From contig JAQGDQ010000020.1 of NCBI GenBank assembly GCA_030141605.1, positions 1,138,001 to 1,202,000 of the forward strand: a stretch of 64,000 nt of DNA, written 5' to 3'. Below the pieces are notes generated by a model. It was not told the origin of the DNA and did no database searches. It was given only the letters and a program-made list of their open reading frames with translations. Shown here in pieces: positions 39,801 through 51,800 of this stretch. The first letter of the stretch is position 1, and each line of letters starts with the position of its first letter. The stretch comes from Tubiluchus corallicola (lineage: Eukaryota > Priapulida > Priapulimorpha > Priapulimorphida > Tubiluchidae). Position numbers and translations under genes: made by a program.

Positions 39801-42800
39801 TTTAATTGGAGGCATCTTTAATGTTCAGATAGTATCTTTAATTAATCAGTTAGTAGAAAAACACCACTATTTTAGTGATATGGATAGCTTCTGATGAAAA
39901 AAATGTGAACGTACACTCATTTATATAAAACCTATGTTATTTTTACCAAAACAGCAGTTTGTGCTATTAATTTTACCTTCTTATCTATGTATAGGTGTAA
40001 CAGTAAGACAAATGCTATGCTAAGTAAATTTACTTTGAAGAAATTCGCATGTACCAAAAAGTACTGCTAACGTCGTTTTTAACATTTGCAGCAGTTTTTC
40101 TTGGAATAGAAAGATTTTGTAAGCAATCGCTTGCATCAGAGAAATTGTGCAATTTCCCGTGAGTGACTGAAAAGGAGGATTAACTTTGTGCTTAAATTGT
40201 GCTTTGCGTTTGCTCCGGTGACGTCCATGATTATTGACCCATCTGATGGCTTCTTACGATTTTTACGTTGTTTTGACGAATAAAGAACAACCAACTGCTA
40301 AACGTTCAAGTTTTTTTCTGATTTTCACACAACGTGACACAGAGAATATCGAACTATTATTTTCAAAGGGAAAATAAAAGCCAACGCCCACTTAACCAAA
40401 GACATGGCTTTTATTCAGAGACAAAACCTGCAACGTTTCGACCAGTTATGGTCATGTTCGCTCAGCAATCCACTTAAATAAAATTGCGGCATAAAAAAGT
40501 CACAAAAATCAACATAGTCAGAAGAAAACAAGACAAATACTAAATTGTAAACTTACAATTTGTGTGATACAATGACGAATGACAAAAAAATAAATACTAA
40601 ATACTAAATAATAAATAACAAATACTAAATTGTAAACTTACAATTCGTGTGATACTAAGACGAATGACAGAAAAAATAAATACTAAATAATAAATAACAA
40701 ATACTAAATTATAAACTTACAATTCGTGTGATACGAAGGCGAATGACAGAAAAAATAAATACTAAATAATAAATAACAAATACTAAATTATAAACTTACA
40801 ATTCGTGTGATACAAAGACGAATGACATTTCATTTTTTGACTGATGCCTGTAGATAATAATAAGAGAACCTTTGCAGAAAACATGAACAATACTGAACAT
40901 GTTGTATGAATATGACCAAAACTGTTTGAAGCATTGCAGATGTTTTGTATGAATGAAACCATGTCTTTGCTTAAGTGGGTGCTGGTTGTTATTCTCATTT
41001 TAAGAATTCATTTTCCTCATCACCGATCAGCTACTATTTTGTTTGCTAAGATGTGTTATTCAGCCTGATATTTATTTTTTCTGCAATATGTGTTGTTACA
41101 TTTTTTTATATCATTCATATTGACAGAGATAAATATTAATGGCACGAAAACTAACAACGAGTAAAAAAATTCCACGGTTAAAAAAATGAGGCAAAAGAGA
41201 AAGGGCACACCGTTTTGAACTACCAGTTGTAGTTCTTCTTCGGGTGAGCATAAAAACACACAAAAAAGAGAAAAATCACAGTTACTAGAAGTACTAAAGT
41301 AATTGTTTTGGGGTATTTTTATATGATTAACGTAAAAAGGATAACACACTGAAAGAGATACAAGCACATAGAAAAAACACAGAAACGCAGCAGTGGCTTT
41401 TTCTGTTTTTTTGTGTTCACCTGAAGAACTACGGTGGTAGTTTGAAACACTGTGTGCCCTTTCTTTTTTTGCATCGTTTTCTTAATTGTAGAATTTTTGT
41501 TCATCATTCATTTAGGTTAAGCATAAAGTCATTCATACAATATTGCATGTCATTTTAATTCCGATTAACTACAATTAGTAAGCATCCTGTTTCTTAATTG
41601 TTACTGTGTGTAAATGGTTGTGGTGGGACCGGAACTTACCTCATCATCAAGAATAATCCTGTAAGTGGAGACATTCCATTAACGCAGAAGTGGGCAGAGA
41701 CTACAACTAAAGCTTGTTTGAAAGGCCCCCTGCTGCTAACAAATCGGTATTAAACCCCTGATGTGCTTGTCACAATAACATTTGCCTTCCCGGACTGGTG
41801 GTTGTCGCCACCTTTAATCAAGCAAAATTTTGATTAACTGTGTCGTCATGGTCTGGTCATTAGCTGTGTAATTAACTACAAATATGGTAATGTGGCAGTC
41901 ATTAACAAAGGGCTAACTGCTAAATAACAAAATTTTGAGCCGCTTCTTGCGGGTAACATTATGACTGTAATTAGCCTCAAGACAGCACAGTGGCTGATGT
42001 ATTTGTTAGGTGAATTTACTGCTTGGCGTCTACGGCGATGCTCGGTGTTAACTGAAAACATACTAATCATCAAGTGTTAGTAACGATCATCTATGGGTTT
42101 AGTGTCTGGTTTACCGTTCTAATTGGTTCCAATTAGCAAAGGAACTGATAGATAGGAAATGTATGTGCAGGTCGGAAGTGCGAAAACTCGGATTTTATCA
42201 ATTAATGTAGAGTCACTCTCGAGTTTATCCAAATCTGTTTAATTTGTGCTATTAAAATCATCTTTCTGTTGAAATACTTGCATTAGCCCGTTAGAGGTAA
42301 CTCGGAATTTAGGCATAACATTTGAAAAGTGTAAATTGTTCCACCACTTTCGAACGATTATGCACAATGAGCTTTATAAGTTATATTACTGGACATAAAC
42401 AAGAAACTAATAAACATATGTTTGATTAGATAAATTATACCCGTCCTAACGTAGCTAATGGTTATTCATTTCATGATATTATGTACCTAATGTATGTAAT
42501 ATATAGTGTCTAACATCATGAGATAATGCTACTAAAAGATTTTCCCAGGCCGACAACAGTAACATTCCCTTCTCTTACCTTTTGTCCCAGTGTATCATCT
42601 TACATGCTTCTTGACTTTCCTCCTGATTCTTGTTGTCGCATTAGTTTAACTTGCAATCATAATTTTGCATTTTGTTTCAATGATGCTGTAAATGTCTGAG
42701 GCATATTATTAGCTTAATTGCTGTCCGCCAAACGTTTTCATTTGTAAAATAAAAGACGTCATGAGACAAGCAGCCATTTTGATTGTCAGGTTTGCTGTAA

Positions 42801-45800
42801 TCTATGATAATCATTAATTTGTTTTTTAACTTTTCAAACAAGATCATTTTTGCCAATTATTATTGTGCATACAAACACGTGTGCAAAGTTTGATGTATTA
42901 GTAATATTATTCAAAAGTGTGATATATTAATAAAATTAATCAAAGTGTGATGTATTTATAACATTAATCAAAGTGTGATGTATTAATAACATTAATCAAA
43001 GTGTTATGTATTAATAACATTAATCAAAGGGTGGCATATTAATACCATTAATCAAAGTGTGATGTATTAATAACATTAATCAAAGTGTGATATATTAATA
43101 ACATTAATCAAAGTGTGATGTATTAATAACATTAATCAAAGTGTGATATTTTAATAGCATTAATCAAAGTGTGATATTATAATAACATTAATCAAAGTGT
43201 GATGTATTGTCTAGGGACACGTACGTGCAGAAAATACGCAGGGATGAGGAGGTGCGTCGAAGAGGAGGTAGCGGCAGCCGTCATCAAGATGCCGCAAACA
43301 TGCGGGGAAATCACGACGATGAGAGGGAATGCAGGGATGAGGAAGAAGACGATGACAGTGATGATGAGGATGTCTCGCGTCAGCATCATAATCATCACTC
43401 AGATGATGGTAGTTTTTTGTTTTTCCTCTTTGTTGACAAATGTTTTTTTCCTGTACATGTTAGGTGTAAAGTGTGGTGAATTTGTTGTTGTTCCATTTGT
43501 GAGTTGGAAATTGCTCTGAAATCTGGTGCTTTGTGCCAAACTAGGGCTGTGGGGGCTGCCCTTTCGAATTTCCTGTGAACAATTTTTCATTTTGCCATAT
43601 CCACAAGAACAGTAACATACCAATGTGGTTTTCGTGATGAGTTGCCGAGGGGGGAGCAAGGAGAGCAGTATTACTGCTATTGTTCTAAAGTGTTTCTGCT
43701 GGGGTTTGTCAATGTGTGTCTGAATGGACAACGTTGATGAGCCTGACTTCTGCCATGTCACATTGTACTTAATACAGTTGTTGTTGTGCAGTGTGACATA
43801 GTACTTGCGTAACCATAAATGATTACACTTGTTGTGCAGGAACTATGACACAACACGGTTGCTGGAAAACATAATGTTTACAGGTGTCTTAGTTATGTCT
43901 GATGTTCCCAGACATCATGTTCAATGTGTAATGTAATTCTAATATTTATAATCGTTGTGCATTCATGTTTTACTTACCGTTATTATGTTCCGTATTTATT
44001 CTTCAATTTGCCTCTAGACATTCAGGTAGACAGTTGCCATGAGCAGACCGTTGCCGTAAAGCCGCCGACGGCTCCCCTCCGTGGTAGGTTAAGTAACAAC
44101 AGTGAGAACTTTGCATGAGTAATGAAACGTGCATGCGCTTACCAAATTGTACTATATTTTGTCTAATGAGCACTTTTAATTTCGTTTAATAGCGTAGATC
44201 TTTTTGGCTTAGTATGGAAACAGTTAGTAGTGTAGTTTGAAATTTCAGGCTCAAATGTCACTGTTGAAAATTTGTGGTCACTAATCGAATTCGTTTGGTG
44301 GTGCCACAGTAACTTGTCTCAATTCACAGTGTGTGCTTTAATTACAGTAATACTGCCTTTCTTTTTGAATAAATATGTCATTTATTGTGGATTTAATACT
44401 ATTACTGCGAGCTGTTACCTGTTGGATAATATTGCTGCAGCTGTTAAATATTGGACCAGGTAATTTAGGTTAGAGAAGGGAATCAGAACTAACTATTTTG
44501 ATTCCGTGATGTGTTTTCTATTCAGTAAAACTAATCGAACTATTGTGAATCATGCTTGCTATTCTTACTATATTGTTTTTTAATTAATCATTAATACTTT
44601 CATGAGTAAAAACTTAAGAATAGGTCTGTACTTTACAAGAACTTGATACTAATAATAATTTCCAGAAGAGAGAATGTTCAACACATTATTAGTTAAGAAG
44701 TTTGTGTTAAGACTTGCTAAAGCAGTGTGTGTATGCATTTCAATTCTAGGTTTCTCGGACATGCTTTCAACTTAAGTTTGATAACTTGTTTTGCAACTAA
44801 CCAATATATTTTTTAAGTTTAATTAATTATCAAGTATTATTTTCATTTTGTGTTGATATTGCATGTCAAAGTTTGGAGCATCTTAAAAGTTTTTACAGTA
44901 TGAATTTTGTCATTTAATACAAATGAGTCTTTCTTTGCCCTTTGACATTTACCACGGATGATATACGTGTACATTAATTAGTAAAGTCGGTATTAACAAC
45001 GCCAAGGCAATTATGCTTCTATTGACTTGGCTCGAATTAAGCCAGCGTGGCGTTGCGTTCATTTGTTTGCTCAGTTGTCATAAATTTTGCAAACGTCTCA
45101 TCTTCCTTTGCTGGGTTCATTTTATTCCCGGGAGAAATAAACCGTTTTTGGCCGCGGAAATTTCCTCAATTTTTCACGAATGTTTTTACTAGTTTAATTT
45201 CGCGTGGTGTCATAACAGCGGCAGTTCAAAACCGTTTAGCCAATTTAAATTTATAGACAGTTTCGCTCGTAAATTTGTGACTTGACGTTTATAACTGCGC
45301 AATATAATGATGCTTAAGTAAAACAATGCAAGAAAGCATAAATTTCAAAATTCTTTATCGACCATATTTCAAATGTTAATTTGTTACAAAACAGTTGCTA
45401 GGGATGTGAAATTGTCTCATAAGTTTCTGCTAGTTGTAGGTGTAACTACATTGTATTAAGTCTAGGTACCCTGAGGTTTCTGTATCATCTTGACAATTGG
45501 AGCCAAGAATGGCAGAGAGACTGGTGAGTGACTGGATGGGTTAACTTTTGGATTCTCACTTTGGTTGGTTTCGTTTGCCGTGCTGATTATGGCCATTTAC
45601 CTCATAGACAGAGAATGTGTATATATCCAAATATGGCTAAGATGCCTCTGCCAGTTCAGTGGCTCATCTTACAAGCATATCGTCGATAATTAGTCAGTTT
45701 TCAGTCTTGCCACGACCATCCAACAAGTAAGAGTTGTTGTTGAATCTGGATTCCGAGTTGCAGAATTCCGAATTGGATAAAAATGACTTTGCTGTTTAAG

Positions 45801-48800
45801 TCATTTGCAACAATTCCTAACCTCACTAATTATGGCTGCAACTATAGTTTTGCATTTGAATTATTTCAATGCTTTTGAATTGTGTTAGAATCCTCTTCAA
45901 AACTGCGTTATCCTTTCCTTTTACTGTGGTTGATTTAACAGTTCTAAACCTGAGCTTTTAAATCTTTTAAGGAGATGCCCTGGAATGTGTTATCTTCTCC
46001 TTTAACTGTGGTTGATTTAACAGATTGAAATTTGAACTTTTAAATCTTTTGAGAGTTCTTGAAACTGTATTATCTTTTAACTGTTCTTAATTGAAGAATT
46101 GCAAATTTGAAGTTGTTATTGCATTCATTAAATTTATAACTTCATTATATTTAAAGATGCTCCATTCTCTGACATTCGAGAAGTTTACGTTAGCTTTATG
46201 TTAAGTTACGAATATACTTTTACGTTCGAAAGCTGATCGATATGATTTTGTTTAGGTTATGTCGGGTGATGATGATCGTTATGAGTTTCTTTCGCCGTTT
46301 CTGGATTTTCGTTTTAGATCATTTGATGCTTGAGGCGATTGTCCTTTCTTGCTTTTGTTGACCATTATGTTTTTTGTTTGTTGTTTTTGTTTATTGTGCA
46401 CGTGTCTTGTAAATACGATCATGTGCTTGTGCTCGTGCAATGATGTAGATAGTTTTTTTGTCGCTTTTTGTGAATTTGTAGCTTGTTGCGTCATATAGAA
46501 CTATTTCCAGCCTTGACATTTCAGATTCCGGAACAGACACGGAAACGGATAAACTTCTTGGCAAGAAACGGGAATATTACGACGATCGCGATGAAGCCAA
46601 ACCTCCGAGAGCTGAAAAGGTATCCCAACTGAACGTTTCAGTTGTAAAATTTTGTGGTCTGACCAATTTAGTGAAATGTTGCGAAACCGTAAATGCATAT
46701 AAACTCGTCTAATTTTAGTTTTTTGTAAAAACTTGATCTTTATGATTGGTTTCACTTTTTTCAGTTGTGTTTATTAAAAACAGTTTAGATTGTTTATGCT
46801 TTTTTTGTTACATTGATATTGTTTTTTTTTTTTTGACATTTTGTCTTATCAATCTGTCCACATACTGTAATTGTGGACACGAGCAACATTCTCTTGGTAG
46901 TAAGTCTTACTAAGCATTTTGGGTTGCAGTTATTGATTTTTGCTCGAACACATGAGGCTGTTTGGTCGTGGTAACAGACGAACATCGTTTAAAGAGAATG
47001 GAAATGTTTAATTCTAATTTGAGACCCTCATAAATCCTAACAAGTGCTATTTTGGCCGCCATATTGGATCGGAAGTGACGGTCACCTAAATAATGTGTCC
47101 GTCCCAGAGACTAGTATTTGGCCATATCTAAGTATCTAACACCTAAACATAACTTAAATAATAATATTTTAGCCCCCATATTGGATCTAAGATGGCGGTG
47201 ACCGTAATTCACTCCCATCTCTTTTCCAGTGTCCTAGTATTACTCACGCAAAATTTCACAAAATCCATGCAGTCATTTGCCCGCCCTTGAAAACCAAACG
47301 TCTAACTCGGCTCGCTTATAGCACAGACATCATGTGTGGTTTATTTATTTTATGTCTGTTATGTGTAAAGAGTGGGAGGAATAACACATTAATTATTTAC
47401 AAATTCAATCAGGGTCATAAAAGATTTAAATTACATTTTTGTGTTTCTACCTGCTTACGTTTTTCAATGAATAACCATTAAATTCTTCAGAAAATATTTA
47501 TCCAAATTTTTCCCTTGCAGATTGACTGCCCACACCCACGTACGAAGGAAGGTGAGGAGGAATCCTGTAGGTGTCATTGTTTTCCACTTGTTACCATGGT
47601 AACAGCACAGTCACATGACTCACTGTGGAAGGCTGTGTACCACCATACAGCACCTGCATGGCATTTTATTAGCAAGCCGGAGCGCTTTTCGTTTTTGCTG
47701 CAATCTGTTTTCTTTAAAAATGCCGGATTTCTATTTTCCCTAAAAAAAGAACTAGTGGGAAACTTTGTGTGGGGAAAATTTCTCATATTGTTGTATAAAA
47801 TGTTTCACCATCAGCACTACCTCGTGATTAGGGCAGGTTCCTTTTTTATGCTTCTAGAATTCCGCCGGCTCATTGTCTTAAAACAGAAATTATGGCATAA
47901 ATTCTAATAATGGTGGCGCTTTTGTCACAATATTGCTGGAACATTCAGATCATTTTGTTTGCACTGCTTGATTTGTCATTTGAGTGCTTATTCTTAATTA
48001 CCGTCAATTTATTAACATGGCTGTTGGCAGTGATAGCATGTGCAAATTTCCTTTGGTTAAGAGTCTGTTAATTATGCTGTACAGATGATTCAGCAGCTAG
48101 TCACGACTAAAAATAGCTGTTTTATAAGCTTCAAGTTCATTTTGAATGTACAATACATAAAGAAAGAAAATACATAACATTTTTCCTTTATTTTTAAGCA
48201 CAAAATAACATATTTTTTATTTATTTTCCTTCTTCCATGCATGAACTGATGTATTTTTACATGCTTTGTCTTTCTTTGTTTCTGTTCAAATTAAAAAAGA
48301 TCTGCCATATTGCATGCTTTGCTAACAGCTGCATGAATTTGCCTTTTATTGTTTTTACGGAAGCTTTACATGGTGGCGTAGCAATATTTCATTGGGAGTT
48401 GTGTCCTGTGAATGTTACTAGGGTACTTCATTTATTTGATTTCGTACTAATAGTAAATTAGTATTAGGCACGCTTTCCATGTGCACGATATCGCGTGTGC
48501 TACAGTGCGTGGAAAAGTCGGTTCATTGCTGTTGTGTGCCACTGTTTCCATGTGGCCGTTTCTGAATGCTGATAATTTCTCGCAGCAAAAGGACACTCGC
48601 GCCTGCTCGGACTGTGTAAATATCATAATCATGGCCAGCAACAGGTTAGAAATTTTGATGTTACTTCTCAGATGAAGACAGAGGTTTGTTGTAATTGAGG
48701 TAACTGTCACTCGTTGATGAACATAGGAGCCACAGGTTCTAGGTCCATGACATACTCAAGCAACAATATGAGTTTGGAGTATACTATCACATGGTGACAG

Positions 48801-51800
48801 AGCTGGAACCAGACAGTCAGAAATACCACAGTTATTTCCGTATGTCAGCAGATAAGCAGCTGGAGTGTGTACCGAGACCAGATGATGTTCTAATTCTGTG
48901 ATTCCACAAACATGGAAGTATATTATCCCGCATGCAGAAACTCATGCTGTAAAACTTCCCCGTGTAAACGCGCACATGAAAAGTGCGCCTTAGGCTTGTC
49001 TTTGTCGGTAACTCGATATGCTTTTGTAAACCTCTGTGAAATATATTTATGTGCCTTGGGTATCTGTATTTGTACTTGTGAGTCATGGTATGTATGCAGT
49101 ATGATAAGCAACCTTTTTATTAGTCAAACTGCACCTTAGCAATTGCACACCGAATATGTTAAGTCGAAATATGTTACTCAGACGAGTTGTATTTGCCCTA
49201 CATCATGGGTTGATTTAATTCATTAGAGCCTTTTGCATGAATGATAATCACGGAATTTTGATCAATCATTAGACGTGTCTATTCGCCTTAAAGTTGATTA
49301 AAGCTGTCAACTGGCTTCGCGAAGTAAGACTAGCACTCAATGTAGTGTAATTGCTTCAGAAGGCAGTGTCAGATTTTAATCTCTAACAAGGAGAGTCGTT
49401 TGTAGAAGATGGCTTCTGTCCTCGAGCAATTCTACCTTTTCTAGTTTGTTTTAGAATTGACCAAGCTTGGCATCAAATATTGCCGAAATGACTTGTGATG
49501 TGTCTGATTAAACCATATGAGCTATGGATAGGCGTCTTGCTTTTTGCAACTATGTGGTATTGTTCAACTATTTTCTGTGTGTGTGTATGGCTTTACAAAA
49601 TAGCTTCATGGTAAACCGTACCCAATTTTAAACCCATTAATTTGTAATGTGTGATCAGTTATCTGTAATGCGTTATTGTGTATTGACTGTTTCTATGTGT
49701 CCTTAAATGCTATGCATATTAACAAAACGTACAGCAGACATTCCGCCATTTTTGCATTTTTGCAAACAGTAATTTTTGGAAACCATGTCTCTGTCTAAAT
49801 TTAAGCGTGATAATTACAGCTGCAGCGTTAGCTTATTATTGTACTATTAACGGAAAAATTCAAAAGAAAGCACAGCTTTTGGATGCAGGGGAGAGAACAT
49901 TACGGCACGTATCATCCGTTAGTGATGCTGCTATTAGATGCACAACACATAACTACACGCTTCTTCCATCTCTTAAAAATTCAAGTAAAAAAATATAATT
50001 ATTTATAGATCCTAAAGTGACCAAAACTCACTTAACTAGAATTTTCAGAAACTTACAGAGCGAAAATGGTCACCGGAACCTTGAAAACTCGCTATAATCA
50101 CCTAGTCCTAGGCAATGTTGATTTCGCGTCTGTGTGTTGCTGCATGGCGTGTATTTGGACGACAGCAATCGCGTGCGAATGAATACGGATCACGCATTAC
50201 GGATCATGCATTAAGTACACATGGAGTCATACCTTTAGTCAAAACAGTCTACTCCTTAAAATTTTGAAAGGGAACGTACTATTTTTTCAAGAATTATTAC
50301 TGCACAAATGTAATTTCCCATACTCGCCACTAGTTCTTCGCTGTTACATGCATTTCGCCATTCGCTGGTCAGAAGGGCACTAGTGCCTGTATTTCGGAAA
50401 TGTGTTGCACAAAAAGCAGATGCTGTACCTCTCAGTTCAGGGGCATTTGATGAACTGCACACGTTCGACAGGTCATGCATTAGCACAGCAAAATTTGAAT
50501 TTTTATCTTAAAACCTGCCAAGTTTTAGTGTAACACACTAAATCTCTTACAGTAGCACTGTCCTTCGAAATTCGCTTGCGCAAATACGTGCAACACGTTC
50601 ATGAACTTTTTCTCCTGTTTAAAATTATGTTCACTTGTGATGTCATCAATAGTTGGGCACGTGTACCATTAATTAAGATTTAAACTTTTATTTAATTGTC
50701 ACAAACTGTTTTCCAGTATTACTGATGTTAAAATGCATACTTTTTACCATACTTTAAAATAGGTAGCATATGAAAAATCATCCATCTTCCTTTAAGAATT
50801 ATGTACAAATAAGCATATCCATCTTGCATTAATGTTTTGGTAGCTATTGCTGTTCACCAGTAGAGGATTTTTTCCTGCATAGTTTAGCTACTTGGTTAAA
50901 AATACTGACTCTAGTGTAACTGAAAGTTTAGGATCACTAATGTTGCTTTAAATGACTTGCATTCTGCCTAGAATAACTGATGTTGTCAAGCTCTGTTGTG
51001 AACGTTTTAATTGTTCCTACGTCTCTTAAAAACTGACATTCCTTCTCTTGTGTGCAACATGGTCGTCAAGCTTCAGTCTGAAAATTCTTGTGTTTCAAAA
51101 CAAATATCAGTTAAATGCAAAAAGAATTACAAAATGGCAAGATTCACAAAAACTGTTTTGCAGATTTTTAAAAATTGGCATCCTTCTTTTTTAATTTTTT
51201 AAGCATTAAAAAATATGTATTTTTACATGTCAAGGAAAACAATTTTTTTAAAATTGGTAGGCTTAGTACTATATTTTTTCTTTAATTTTTATCACAACAT
51301 AAATGTGCTAATAACCACTATGTTGTGTGTATATTGTATGTATACTAACTCTTAGTCGTTTTTCTGTTTTTACTTTTGCCTCCTTCATTTGCTTCTGCAA
51401 ATTGTTCGACTGCGTAAATTTCTGTGGTAAGTTTTAGCGACTTTGCGTTGCTCTTTTTTACGCTTTGCCTGTTATATTGGTTTGCTATTCGCATTAGAGT
51501 AGGTATAAACTAGGAATTTTTCTGTAGTTACAAGCTTTATTAGTTTTGATATATCTACCTTTTTTATTTTTAGGTTTGTTCAAGTAGCTGTTTATTTTTT
51601 TATTTTTGTTGAATATTATGTTTGTTAAAGTTCATGCACTGCTGCTTCACCTTTTGTTTGTTTTTTTGTATTTGTAAAAGTTTTCGTTAGGAAAGTTACA
51701 TGCTCAAACACTTTCTTTTTTTCTGAGTTGTGAACAGCACTAGACTTTAAGCGTCATTTGTACATCACATTTTTTAACTCACAGTTTGAGTGTGGTTTTT

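Larger units (their letters stand above)
39410..43214 (+). other. Intron 5
   Basis: 3.8-kb phase-2 intron carrying a TIR element with tandem core (40369-40995), a foldback element (41177-41488) and a 28-bp minisatellite (42882-43208) that runs into the acceptor tgtctag. The interval 41520-42870 shows nothing recognisable. Confidence 0.8.
44084..46524 (+). other. Intron 7
   Basis: 2.4-kb phase-1 intron holding a SINE copy on the + strand (45488-45715) and three degenerate copies of an 80-bp tandem unit (45885-46130). Nothing recognised elsewhere. Confidence 0.75.

Noticed and set aside
46511-46524. Upstream acceptor ctatttccag for exon 8
   Set aside because: Gives a frame ending in phase 2, incompatible with exon 9.
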